From Amphiduros pacificus (Eukaryota; Annelida; Polychaeta; Phyllodocida; Hesionidae): DNA of 64,000 nt. Positions 42,894 through 54,735 of this stretch are shown piece by piece. The stretch spans positions 43,150,682 through 43,214,681 of the forward strand of contig OX439005.1 of the NCBI GenBank assembly GCA_949316495.1, in the 5' to 3' direction. Each line of letters begins with the position of its first letter. The stretch's first letter is position 1. Under the pieces are notes generated by a model that searched no databases, was not told where the DNA came from, and saw only the letters and a list, made by a program, of their open reading frames with translations. Position numbers and translations under genes: made by a program.

Positions 42894-44580
42894 TAGCATC
42901 ATCTACTAAGGACACATTCTATGATCAAATAGAGGTAGAGAACAGATAGTATGATCACACCACTGAAGTGTCTGCAGGTATGGTACAGGGAGGCTGCAGC
43001 TATATCATACTAACACAGAGGTAGAGAACACAGCGGCAATGATCACACCACTGAAGTGTCTGCAGGTAGGGTGCAGGGAGGCTGCAGCTATATCATACTA
43101 ACACAGAGGTAGAGAACACAGCGGCAATGATCACACCACTGAAGTGTCTGCAGGTAGGGTGCAGGGAGGCTGCAGCTATATCATACTAACACAGAGGTAG
43201 AGAACACAGCGGCAATGATCACACCACTGAAGTGTCTGCAGGTAGGGTGCAGGGAGGCTGCAGCTATATCATACTAACACAGAGGTAGAGAACACAGCGG
43301 CAATGATCACACCACTGAAGTGTCTGCAGGTAGGGTGCAGGGAGGCTGCAGCTATATCATACTAACACAGAGGTAGAGAACACAGCGGCAATGATCACAC
43401 CACTGAAGTGTCTGCAGGTAGGCTGCAGCTATATCATACTAACACAGGGGTAGAGAACACAGCGGCAATGATCACACCACTGAAGTGTCTGCAGGTATGG
43501 TACAGGGAGGCTGCAGCTATATCATACTAACACAGAGGTAGAGAACACAGCGGCAATGATCACACCACTGAAGTGTCTGCAGGTAGGGTACAGGGGGGCT
43601 GCAGCTATATCATACTAACACAGAGGTAGAGAACACAGCGGCAATGATCACACCACTGAAGTGTCTGCAGGTAGAGTGCAGGGAGCGAGGCTGCAGCTAT
43701 ATCATACTAACACAGAGGTAGAGAACACAGCGGCAATGATCACACCACTGTTCAAAGTGTCTGCAGGTATGGTACAGAGAGGCTGCAGCTATATCATACT
43801 AACACAGGGGTAGAGAACACAGCAGCAATGATCACACCACTGAAGTGTCTGCAGGTAGGGTGCAGGGAGGCTGCAGCTATATCATACTAACACAGAGGTA
43901 GAGAACACAGCGGCAATGATCACACCACTGAAGTGTCTGCAGGTAGGGTGCAGGGAGGCTGCAGCTATATCATACTAACACAGAGGTAGAGAACACAGCG
44001 GCAATGATCACACCACTGAAGTGTCTGCAGGTAGGGTGCAGGGAGGCTGCAGCTATATCATACTAACACAGAGGTAGAGAACACAGCGGCAATGATCACA
44101 CCACTGAAGTGTCTGCAGGTAGGGTGCAGGGAGGCTGCAGCTATATCATACTAACACAGAGGTAGAGAACACAGCGGCAATGATCACACCACTGAAGTGT
44201 CTGCAGGTAGGGTGCAGGGAGGCTGCAGCTATATCATACTAACACAGGGGTAGAGAACACAGCGGCAATGATCACACCACTGAAGTGTCTGCAGGTATGG
44301 TACAGGGAGGCTGCAGCTATATCATACTAACACAGAGGTAGAGAACACAGCGGCAATGATCACACCACTGAAGTGTCTGCAGGTAGGGTACAGGGGGGCT
44401 GCAGCTATATCATACTAACACAGAGGTAGAGAACACAGCGGCAATGATCACACCACTGAAGTGTCTGCAGGTAGGGTACAGGGAGGCTGCAGCTATATCA
44501 TACTAACACAGAGAACACAGCAATCACACCACTGTGAAGTGTCTGCAGGTAGGGTGCAGGGAGCGAGGCTGCAGCTCTAT
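42894..44580. repeat. 88-bp tandem array, about 19 copies
   Basis: The unit contains aagtgtctgcaggtagggtg, two ctgcag sites and tatcatactaacacagaggt. Most units are nearly identical. Variants include a shortened unit near 43410, gagcgagg insertions near 43683 and 44563, and a ttcaaa insertion near 43750. Confidence 0.97.
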
Positions 44581-44805
44581 CTTAATACATCCCTGATCAA
44601 AAACAACGCTGTGTGTTTATCACAGCATCTATCTCTGAGTACTTGGCACCTCACTGCTCTGTAGTGTGAATCTGTTTATCAAAACAGGAAGTGTCATACA
44701 TGTTTCACTCCAAAATACACATCTCTTCAATTTGCAAAAATACTGGATGCAATTAGTTAAACTATATAGTTTGTGAATGACACAAAACTGAAGAGGGCAA
44801 AGTTA
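44581..44805. other. Spacer
   Basis: Unique DNA between the 88-bp array and the first MITE copy. Confidence 0.6.
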
Positions 44806-45342
44806 TACCCCGGTCACCGATGGATATTTATTACAAAATCGGCTGGCAATTCAGATGGCCGTGAGGGCACCGGGAGATCATCGGCCACAATTGGGCATCT
44901 TTAATATGTTGTACGGGTCATCGGGAACTTTTCTCTGCGACATAAATGTTGCCGGTGTTTCCCTGATGTCTTATCAGCAAATATCATCCTGAAGTACACG
45001 GCAGGGTCCCAGCAGTGTGCCACATCGGCAGATTATCTTAGGTGTGCCTGTGGCATGGTACGGTGAAAATAGGATTTTTTTTTTTCATGTGTTCACAGAC
45101 CATCATCAGATGATCCAACGGGCTCCCTATGATATCATATAGGCGCCTTTAGGATATCCTTCAGACATTTTTCAAATGATCTAAATGTCTTTAGGATATC
45201 CTACAGACGTGGCATCTAATCTGGCACACGCTGTGCGGCACCCATGAAAATGTGACCACAGCCACGGCAAAATACTGGAATACTGTGAAATCGGTTGATT
45301 CTTACTTCCCGGCCAGCGCCCGGTACAAATGTGACTGGGGTA
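44806..45342 (+). mobile_element. PIF/Harbinger-like MITE, copy 1 (537 bp)
   Basis: The ends are taccccggtcac (left) and the reverse complement of gtgactggggta (right). They are flanked by the same TTA triplet at 44803-44805 and 45343-45345, the target-site duplication typical of PIF/Harbinger. There is no transposase. The body matches copy 2 (46320-47011), by eye around 85-90%, in the same orientation. Compared with copy 2 it lacks about 30 bases after the left end and has fewer CpG (for example atgttgtacggg where copy 2 has gacgtcgggcggg). Confidence 0.85.
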
Positions 45343-45345
45343 TTA

Positions 45346-46316
45346 CCCAATATTAAACTCATTTAAACCTCTGTCTGAGGTTGCTCATTTAATCCAAATT
45401 ACATATAGTTTAAAAGCAAAGTCATCATGGTGTATGTCATGACCTTGACCTTGATGAAAAATTCTATTTGTATGCACTTTCCAAATACATAATATGACGT
45501 TCTGCATTTCAACATTTTCAAGATTATGACCTATGTATCCTTTGAATAGGTCAGTGCGACCAAGATATATTGATTTTTCAAAATGAATAATTAACAAGTG
45601 CAGTGGCAATAAATACTTTTCTGTAAAATATCAAGTTTTGATGATTTTAAAAATTTGGTTTTTGTGACCCTGAAAATAGCATCAAGGCCATCTCATTTCC
45701 AACTCCTCCGCTGAGGCAACCACATATCCCAACATACATTGATTTTGTTATACTGATACAGTCAAGACAGAATAACAAAGTGGCAATATTGCAGGTTTTG
45801 AGCTTGACCTTGACCCAAAGTCAACAAAAATTCATCAAAAGAAATAATCATCATATGTACCTAACATATCAATAATATCAAGTTCTAATCTCCTGCCATG
45901 TGTAAAGCATCAACTTCCCCATATTGTGGAAGAAGTAAAAGATTTAGTAGATCACTTTGACCTAGTTACATAAATTATTCAAAAACATATTGATTGTATA
46001 AGATAAATGTGGTGGCAACAAATGCTATTTGTGGTGTTCTGCAATTTGTTTAAAATTAGTTTGTATGACCTTGAAAATAGATCAAGTTCATATATATATA
46101 TATATATATATATTGATGTGTTTTTTTTCTAGACAGTACAGCATTTACAACAAAGTTGCTCTTGTGCTGGTCTTGACCTTGACCCAAGGTCACAAAATGT
46201 TCAGCACAAAAATTTCCAAGGCCAACATACTATCATGTTGTGGTATCTAGCTGGTATGTTCAGGCACAAATGATGTGACAGATGTGATGGAAACAGAACA
46301 AGAACAGGAAGTCAGC
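45346..46316. repeat. Dispersed repeat rich in TGACCTTGA motifs
   Basis: Segments recur within the stretch: a tgacc(c/t)tgaaaatag block near 45665 and 46068, and a ttgaccttgaccca block near 45809 and 46174. Several copies of TGACCTTGA or TCAAGGTCA-like sequence occur, the known half-site of ERR/NR5A-type nuclear receptors. A TA run interrupts it at about 46089-46113. It looks like an old dispersed, partly duplicated repeat. No coding signal. Confidence 0.6.
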
Positions 46317-46319
46317 TTA

Positions 46320-47011
46320 TACCTCAGTCACATTTGCGCCAATTTCAGTAAAGATGCCCGACCGATAGGTATTTTTTACAAAATCGGCAGGCATTTCAGA
46401 TTGCCGTGCGGGCACCGGGAGATCATCGGCCACAATTGGGCATCTTTAAGACGTCGGGCGGGTCATCGGGAACTTTTATCTTGAACATAAAAGTTGCCGG
46501 CGTTTCCCCGATGTCTTATCAGCAAATATCATCTTAAAGTGCACGGCAGGGTCCCGGCAGTGTCCCGCAGGGACATCGGCAGATTATCTTAGGGCTGCCG
46601 GTGGCATCGTGCGGTGAAAATAGGATTATATTTATTTCATGTGTTCATAGACCATCGTCAGATGATCGCACGGGCTCCCTGCTAGATATCATAGACGTCT
46701 TTAAGATGTCTTTCAGACGTCTGTCAAATGAGACAGACGTCTTTAGGATGTCTTTCAGACGTCTGTCAAATGAGACAGACGTCTTTAGGACATCCTACAG
46801 ACGTCTGTCAATGATCTAGACGTCTTTAAGATATCCTGCAGACGTCTGTGTCATTCATTCTTGCACGTGCCGTGCGGCGCCCTTTAATAATGTGACCACA
46901 GCTACGGCATATCTCAGATTGTTGCTTATAAACTCCCCGGCGCCCGGCAGACTGTGAAGTCGGCCGATTGTTACTGCCCGGGCGGCGCCCGGTGCAAATG
47001 TGACTGAGGCA
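46320..47011 (+). mobile_element. PIF/Harbinger-like MITE, copy 2 (692 bp)
   Basis: The terminal inverted repeats are tacctcagtcacatttgc (left) and the reverse complement of gcaaatgtgactgaggca (right), with weaker inverted similarity for about 100 bases further in. TTA occurs on both sides (46317-46319 and 47012-47014). Non-autonomous. It is longer than copy 1 mainly because an internal agacgtcttta segment has become a tandem repeat at about 46695-46850. Confidence 0.88.
46695..46850 (+). repeat. About 50-bp tandem repeat inside MITE copy 2
   Basis: About three copies of a unit with agacgtctttaggatgtctt and cagacgtctgtcaaatgaga. In copy 1 the same place holds about two decayed copies. Confidence 0.85.
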
Positions 47012-47014
47012 TTA

Positions 47015-48849
47015 GGCTGGTTTAAAAGCAGATCCCACTCATTTTTGCCTTATATAGGAAATATGTCTATAGGTCTACATCTATAGGTACCCTTTACGAT
47101 TCATTGCATCTTTGACATAAAAATTATCATGTTACAATCTTTCTATTTTATTTCATCTATTTCATTTCCCTCAATACTATGTTTCAAAGCCAAATTTCTG
47201 CACAAATGTTATGAAATTTTGTGAACTTGGTAATGTGTTTTGCAGATGGAACCTCAACTATCTGAGGACCAATTCATACTCATTACACCCGATCTCAATC
47301 TCAAAGTTAATTTCCACTAATTAGTCCTGAACAGGAATAGCAAGGCTCATGGGCTAATCCAATTTAAGATTTGTTGAGATGCTGTCCTGACTCCCTGTGG
47401 AGGCCCATCACATAGTCCCCGTTTCCATACCCATCTATTCTTTCCTCGTATTTATAATTAATGCTGGCAATTAGTTTGGCTGCATTATTGAATGTCACAG
47501 AACAGAAGGGATGTTAAAGGGAGGGAGCCAACAACAACAAGTTATACTCACTGATAAATCCTCCAGTAATTCAAATATACTTTTCTTTTTTTGCAAAACC
47601 TACAAAGATTGCTTAGCTTGTACAGTTTTGAGAGTATCAGAAAACATTCAACACATGTTGTAAAGAGCAAACACATGGAATCTGACTTGATTTTTAAGAT
47701 ACAAAAGAAGCACATGAAAAATGTATATTGAGAAAGCCTGACATTGGGCCTGCCCCAGTGTATTATGGCAGGTTGGATGGTACTTTGCTGTGCATGTTTC
47801 TACTTAAAACACCAGACTTTTTGTCAGACATTCTTGTTTTAATTAAACTTTTATCAATGATGGCAGTACATTTGCGCATGTAATACAATGGGAAAAACAA
47901 CATCACAGGCTATGGTATTCCTCTGTGAAGAACAGAACTTTAACTTCTATTAACCATAAAACATGAGAGAAATGTTCAGTCGACGACTCCTCTCCCTTCA
48001 CTGAATTATAGAAAGGTATTTGGAATTCTCTTTACAAAGGCTGTAATTTATTCACTTGGTTGGGAATGCACCAAACAACAGGTTCTAGATTAAACCCAGG
48101 TGAATGCAAACCTCTCGCCAAAGCTTGCTCCATCACTTGCATTCATTTATTTCAACAAATTAACAAAAGCCGTCACTTAATTCAACCATTGTGATTTAAA
48201 CAAAATAAAAGCAGCAAGAATATTGTCTATATCCTGAATTTCCGGGAGCTGATAATCCACGAATGAATGAGTATCCCCACAGATGGCGCTCATAAATGAA
48301 GAATGTCATTTATCTTGAGGCTTAGGTGACTCAAACACTTAGCTCGCCATGATCTTTCTCACCACGCCAAGCCTCCATCAACTTCATATCTTTCCTGTGT
48401 CTTTCTTGTGAGAGTCTGTGGCACTGTAAACTGAGATTTGCCTGATAGCTGACACAAGTACGAGGTTATTAATCAAGGTGTTCAGAGACTTCACCATGAA
48501 TCATCTAAGCCGTAACCATTCAGAAATGTGAAAACCATTCATAAAACTAAACACAGAAAATCTTGAATGCAATACAATTTTGGTAATCAACTTAAATGTC
48601 ATTGTGTAAATTCCAACTGATAAATAAATCTTAACGAGTTAATCTCCAATATTAAAAGCTAAATACATTTATCTTAACCTGCTTAATGGCCAGATTTAAA
48701 TTGATAGAAAAACTGATTGAATCACACTTTTCCTTCTCAGTTTAAACCAAATGTCATTTATATATTTAATATTATAGCCTTGTCTAAACCAAGATATCTC
48801 ATCCTGAAATATATATCTAAATATTTAATAAGCATATATTTGCATTGAA
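47015..48849. other. AT-rich non-coding DNA
   Basis: About 1.8 kb without a recognised gene or array. A partial CTCF-like core (agatggcgc) lies at about 48281-48291. Confidence 0.6.
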
Positions 48850-48860
48850 GGGGGGGGGGG
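48850..48860. repeat. Poly-G run (11)
   Basis: Eleven G immediately left of the 26-bp array. Confidence 0.95.
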
Positions 48861-49405
48861 ATATCATTGACCCATGTAAATAGGAGATATCATTGACCAA
48901 TGTAAATATGAAATGTAATTGACCCATGTCAATATGAAATGTAACTGACCCATGTCAATATGAGATATTATTGACCCATGTCAATATGAGATATCATTGA
49001 CCCATGTCAATATGAGATATCATTGACCCATGTCAATATGAGATATCATTGACCCATGTCAATAGGAGATATCATTGACCCATGTCAATATGAGATATCA
49101 TTGACCCATGTCAATATGAGATATCATTGACCCATGTCAATAGGAGATATCATTGACCCATGTCAATAGGAGATGTAATCGACCCATGTCAATAGGAGAT
49201 ATCATTGACCCATGTCAATAGGAGATATTGACCTATGTAAACATGAGAAAATATTGATCTACGTTTATATGAGATATTAATGCCCTCTGTCAATACAAGA
49301 CATAATTGATCTTTTGTTCAATATGAGATATTATTGACATAAGGCAATACGAGACATTGTTGACACAAGACAATATAATATATTATTGACTTATTGCAGC
49401 ATGAG
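48861..49405. repeat. 26-bp tandem array with decayed right edge
   Basis: The unit contains gacccatgtcaatatgagat. It is clean from about 48960 to 49238 (about 11 copies), somewhat diverged on the left, and strongly diverged from 49240 to 49405. Confidence 0.93.
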
Positions 49406-50967
49406 TTACTATTATTCACAGGCAGAATTCATCCCTCCAGCACATAATTCCCATATTACCATCTGTATACATCCACAACTTCTTGACCCTGCATTCTTGT
49501 CAAACTTTTCACCAAAACCATATTGGTTAGGCCATTCATGTTGATTATTATTTCCCTGAAAATCAGCCAAGACATCCAACACAGGAATAATAACTATTAT
49601 CCTCAGATACATTTTCACAAATTACCTCCCCTGCTAATCAAACTCACCAAATAATGCACCTTGTAAATAACCAAAATTATATCAATATTCAAAATATAGA
49701 ATAAATAAAAAACTAATACAGACAAATATATTTCTGTTCGTGCTGTGACTTCATTTGGATTCATGTGTGTAACATATTCAAGAGTTTAGACATCAATAAA
49801 AGCAAAACAACCTTAATACGTGGAAATATGAGTAAAAAGCACAAACCTTGAATAATACATGGAAATATGAGTAAAAACCACAAATCTTGAATAATATAAG
49901 GAAATATGAATAAAAATGTTACTGACACATAATGAAAAGCTAAGTGTGAAAAATCTGCACTGCAAAATTCTAAACCTAAAGCAAAGCTATAAAAAAGCAA
50001 TCTTCTATCGAACAAAGTAATTCAAAAACATAAAACTGCATTTGTAAAAGAGTAACTGTCTTGGAGGAAGCAAACAAATAGAATTTACTCATGATTAATC
50101 ATACTTTGTCATCCATACTTTCAATATATAGGATTTTAATATCGATTGTTGTTTTGTGTGACTTTATTCAAAATATGATGACATTATAATGATTTTGTTG
50201 TATAATGCATTTGATAGCCTCCTCAATTCTTAGTTGCCTCTTTTAACAAATGCTATATATTTCTAAGATGCTGTAATAAAAAATAAGCATAAAAGTGTTA
50301 GAATATAAAAACCTGTGAAGGAAAAAACTTCTACATTTCTAAGTAACAAACACAGATCGATGCTTACCCACTGAGATTTCCAAATGTGAGAAATGACAAG
50401 AATTCACATTAGATATTTGCATGTAATTTGTGTTTCTTACAAAATACTTACTATTTTTCATACCACCTTTACTACCTATTTATTACGACGTGTTATTTCG
50501 TTGAAAGAAATCAGCCGCAATTTAACCATCCATTCAAGTATGAGGACATCATAAGAATATAGTAGAATATAATAATATCCCTAGACTGGTTGGTAACCTA
50601 ATTGTGTCTTTATAAGTATGGTGGTTTATCTCAGGTTAAAACAAAACATGTCATGCATTCAAAATATTACATCCTAGAAAAAAAATGTCATATAAGAATC
50701 CTGACAAGAATTCATGTGTTTTTTAGCATTATAATTGAAATTGTTAGAGATTTAGTTATTAGGTCAGTTGCTGCTGGGTCAGCCACCAAAAACCACAGAT
50801 TAAGGTATGGAAAATATAGAAGAGAAATGGTGAATATACACGAAATTCTAACCAACTATTTGTGCAAATCTTTGTGTCAAACTTAACCCAGTTTTGTTCA
50901 CAAAGTAAAGCCATGACATTTATTGAATTGTCCACTTAATTCCTTTTCCCAGGGAGTGATTATTTAC
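49406..50967. other. AT-rich DNA directly downstream of the PLCB exon (intron)
   Basis: In the gene's direction this is the start of the intron after the exon. It holds a 39-bp unit repeated about 2.4 times near 49826-49920 (ggaaatatgagtaaaaa). No further PLCB exon was recognised. Confidence 0.6.
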
Positions 50968-51045
50968 CTTATTCTGGTCCCTCCAGTACAGGATGTAGCC
51001 CTTGCTGTCCACCTTGAGGGTGACCGGTATCCCCATAGTCGAGTC
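50968..51045 (-). CDS. PLCB: Internal exon of phospholipase C beta (PLCB1/2/3 class), start of PH domain
   Basis: PLC beta is a Gq-activated membrane enzyme that splits PIP2 into IP3 and diacylglycerol. Read on the minus strand, this 26-codon open segment contains PVTLKVDSKGYILYW followed by RDQNK. From memory of the family, this fits the first strands of the N-terminal PH domain: human PLCB1 has DP-QGFFFYWTDQNK at the same place, and about 13 of 26 residues are identical. The PLCB4/norpA class is clearly less similar. The exon is bounded by an acceptor (ttgtgcttgcag, AG at 51046-51047) and a donor (gtaaat, starting at 50967), with phase 0 at both ends. The preceding exon should encode the start codon and a KFxKWDE-like segment, and the next a LDxxxIRDxRTGxxA-like segment. 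I found neither in the window. A retained pseudo-exon is possible but less likely given the intact splice sites. Confidence 0.9.
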
Positions 51046-51047
51046 CT

Positions 51048-51197
51048 GCAAGCACAAATAATACATCAACATTAGGCAAATACATCAACATTAGGCAAAT
51101 ACATCAACATTAGGCAAATACATCAACATTAGGCAAATACATCAACATTAGGCAAATACATTGACATTAGGTAATGGATGTTTCAACATTAGGCAAA
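51048..51197 (-). repeat. 19-bp tandem repeat touching the PLCB splice acceptor
   Basis: About six near-identical copies of atcaacattaggcaaatac (period 19) run from about 51060 to 51175, followed by a degraded copy to 51197. In the direction of PLCB transcription the repeat lies just upstream of the exon. Each copy then reads ttgcctaatgttgatg, which carries a CTAAT branch-point-like core. The last core lies about 27 bases before the AG. The pyrimidine tract between them is weak. Confidence 0.9.
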
Positions 51198-52228
51198 ACT
51201 ATTATACAATCTACAAAATTTGGTTGTTCAGAATAATAAGTAAAATGTTTGTTTACATAAATTTCATGTTATTCAATTATTATAATCATCATTCACACTG
51301 AAGTCAAGTTGCACCCATTGCATGACATTTGTAAGACATTTAAATGGTGCACTGGTTCTCATTACAAACAGGACCTGATGCAACCACAAAGGTTTGACAG
51401 ATCAAAGAAGATATCTTATTTTGTTCACTGTGATTGGCACATTTATTGAATGTATTCAAACACAGATAAATGAGTTGCACTATTTCCCTTACACTGATAA
51501 CATGAAGATAACAGGAATATTGACGACAAGAAATGTTTCAAAAACTGCTCTGCACAACATGAAAACAAAGATAGGCCAGCATGATACAAACAGTCAATGC
51601 TGAGATTTGTTTTATATATATTTATACAGTTGATAATCTTTCCAAGGCCAAAGAAGGGAAGAAACAATATTTATTGCCTGGCCTCGCTGTTTGTCAATTA
51701 CAGGTATGACAGAAGCTCACATGACCATATATGGACATTGCCACCACCTCTAATGAGCTGCCAATAGGCAAGTGCAAACCTTGCAGAATTCTAATTACTT
51801 CAACGCAAAGTGCTAATGTCGAATAGTGATAAAATCAGAAGGAAAATTTCTCTGATTGTGTACCAAAGATAAACTTCACATATAACCACAAAATATCTGA
51901 ATAACAAGAATAAAAACAACCCCCAGAGATAAGAAAACTCCTGGTTTCGCACACTGAATGACATATTGAGCTACCTTTCATAATCTGATGAAAATATTGT
52001 ATAATAATGTTGGGTAGGTAATTTCTTTAAACACTTTTTAAAATAACTTCAACTTCACTAACTACTCAAAGCATGTTAGATGATATCATTCCAGAACCTA
52101 CTGGCATATTCAGATATCAGATACCTGGTAATTAAGTGGTAATTATGAGTTAATCATGTGTTCTTTGATTCATCTGCTTGCATGAAGATATATCATTCAC
52201 TAAAATTTGCATTGCTTTCTAAGTGACA
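51198..52228. other. AT-rich DNA upstream of the PLCB exon (intron)
   Basis: No exon or repeat was recognised. Confidence 0.6.
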
Positions 52229-52900
52229 ACACTCAGCAGGGGGCACTACACTCAGCAGGGGGCACTGCACTCAGCAGGGGGCACTACACTCAGCAGGGGG
52301 CACTACACTCAGCAGGGGGCACTACACTCAGCAGGGGGCACTACACTAAGCAGGGGGCACTACACTCAGCAGGGGGCACTACACTAAGCAGGGGGCACTA
52401 CACTCAGCAGGGGGCACTACACTCAGCAGGGGGCACTACACTCAGCAGGGGGCACTACACTCAGCAGGGGGCACTACACTAAGCAGGGGGCACTACACTC
52501 AGCAGGGGGCACTACACTCAGCAGGGGGCACTACACTCAGCAGGGGGCACTACACTCAGCAGGGGGCACTACACTAAGCAGGGGGCACTACACTCAGCAG
52601 GGGGCACTACACTAAGCAGGGGGCACTACACTAAGCAGGGGGACTACACTCAGCAGGGGGCACTACACTCGGCAGGGGGCACTACACTCAGCAGGGGGCA
52701 CTACACTAAGCAGGGGGCACTACACTAAGCAGGGGGTACTGCACTCTGCAGGGGGCACTACACTAAGCAGGGGGCACTACACTCAGCAGGGGGCACTACA
52801 CTCAGCAGGGGGCACTACACTCAGCAGGGGGCACTACACTAAGCAGGGGGCACTACACTCAGCAGGGGGACTACACTCGGCAGGGGGCACTACACTCTGC
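52229..52900 (+). repeat. 19-bp tandem array of CTCF-like sites, about 35 copies
   Basis: The unit is ctcagcagggggcactaca, with ctaagcag, ctcggcag and a few one- or two-base deletions (ggggactaca). Aligned to the CTCF core CCASYAGRKGGCRS, the common unit reads TCAGCAGGGGGCAC and misses only the first position. All sites point the same way, 19 bp apart. The array is about 1.2 kb upstream of the PLCB exon. The repeat itself is certain; CTCF binding is inference. Confidence 0.97.
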
Positions 52901-54018
52901 TTTGAGTCTTGTTTTCTTAAATTTCATTAAAAAGAGTTTTTTTAAATTATTTTGCAAAAATAAGATTTAAGTGGTACATTAAATATTCTGTGAGCAATAA
53001 TCAACACCTCCATTGGTATTTATTTATTACATGTAACAAATGTGTGGGCTGAAACAAAATCAATCTGACAGCAAAACTGGCCTTGATTGCCACAATGGTG
53101 AGCTTCATTTTAAAATATTAATGATCTAAGTGTAACCTTTCAAAGAAAATATATTGATCTCTTGTGTCAGGAAAAAAAACAACTTCATTCACTGCCAATG
53201 GTTTTATGAATTAATCAAGATTGCTGTTTATGTTTGCCCAGTAATCTCATTATGATTTTTTACACAAATAATGATTTATTATTATGAACTTGGGACTAAT
53301 CCCACACAGAAGTTGACATGATAAATAATCCTTGTTTATAAATATACATCTAATTTCCTGTTTGTGATTTAATTATACTTTTAATGGCAAAATATAGATT
53401 TCTTTTTAAGACTTTTAGGTCAATCTTACCGAGACAGTCTAAATATCATTCTAACAGTAATATCTTATGAGATAATATCTCACCACTAACATCTGGGATA
53501 TCATGATCTTTTAGGATGAATTTTATATATTCCAATCAAATATTTAGATAACCATAAATGTATATAATATGTAAAGTGGGAATGATTAAAGTTTTTACTG
53601 ATATGGTATTCAAAATGCAAGAATATTTGTGATAACATTCTGTGGTCAAAATATTTCTGATGAATAAAACATAGCCTGTCAAAAAAAATGTCATGGTATT
53701 TTCTGACGTCAATAGGTTACAAAAACTGTATTGTTTAGCTTATATTTTAAAAGGCTTGTAATAGAAGGAGCAGAGTTATAGAGGCCACCGAGGTCTGGTA
53801 GAGGGAGCATTAATGCTCACACAGTGATCATATATTCAGCACTGTGTATGGTACAGTCTATGCTGGCAATTAGGGCCATCTCATAGACGATCTGCTGCCA
53901 TAATGATGCCCCCTATAGCATTAACTCAAGGGCAAACACAGTCAAACAAACTGCTCTCTTAACACACTGGTCAGAACAACTGGCCACCACTAAGTGATGT
54001 GCAGCATTAAACAGTGTA
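52901..54018. other. AT-rich non-coding DNA
   Basis: No gene or array was recognised. Confidence 0.6.
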
Positions 54019-54641
54019 AGAGCAGCTCAGGGGGTTAAGTCATGTGAGACTCACAACTCACTGAGAAAAAACAGCTCAGGGGGTTAAGTCATGTGAGACT
54101 CAACTCACTGAGAAAAAGCAGCTCAGGGGGTTAAGTCATGTGAGACTCACAACTCACTGAGTAAAAGCAGTTCAGGGGGTTAAGTCATGTGAGACTCACA
54201 ACTCACTGAGTAAAAGCAGCTCAGGGGGTTAAGTCATGTGAGACTCACAACTCACTGAGTAGAAGCAGCTCAGGGGGTTTAGTGATGTGAGACTCACAAC
54301 TCACTGAGTAAAACAGCTCAGGGGGTTAAGTCATGTGAGACTCACAACTCACTGAGTAAAAACAGCTCAGGGGGTTAAGTCTTGTGAGACTCACAACTCA
54401 CTGAGTAAAAGCAGCTCAGGGGGTTAAGTCATGTGAGACTCAAAAGTCACTGAGTAAAAGCAGCTCAGGGGGTTAAGTCATGTGAGACTCACAACTCACT
54501 GAGTAAAAACAGCTCAGGGAGTTAAGTCATGTGAGACTCACAACTCACTGAGTAAAAGCAGCTCAGGGGGTAAAGTCATGTGAGACTCACAACTCACTGA
54601 GTAAAAGCAGCTCAGGGGGTAAAGTCATGTGAGACTCACAA
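54019..54641. repeat. 49-bp tandem array, about 13 copies
   Basis: The unit includes cagctcagggggttaagtca and tgtgagactcacaactcact. Decayed copies continue to about 54735. It is unrelated to the 49-bp array at 20.6 kb. Confidence 0.96.
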
Positions 54642-54735
54642 ATGATTTGTGGTATAGCAGCTCAGAATGTCAATTCATGTGAGAGTCAAAACTGACTCAG
54701 TAAGAACAGCTCAGAAGATCCAGTCATGTTCCAAT

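Noticed and set aside
48281-48296. CTCF-like site with agatggcgc core
   Set aside because: The core fits, but two of the five upstream positions do not. Kept only as a note.
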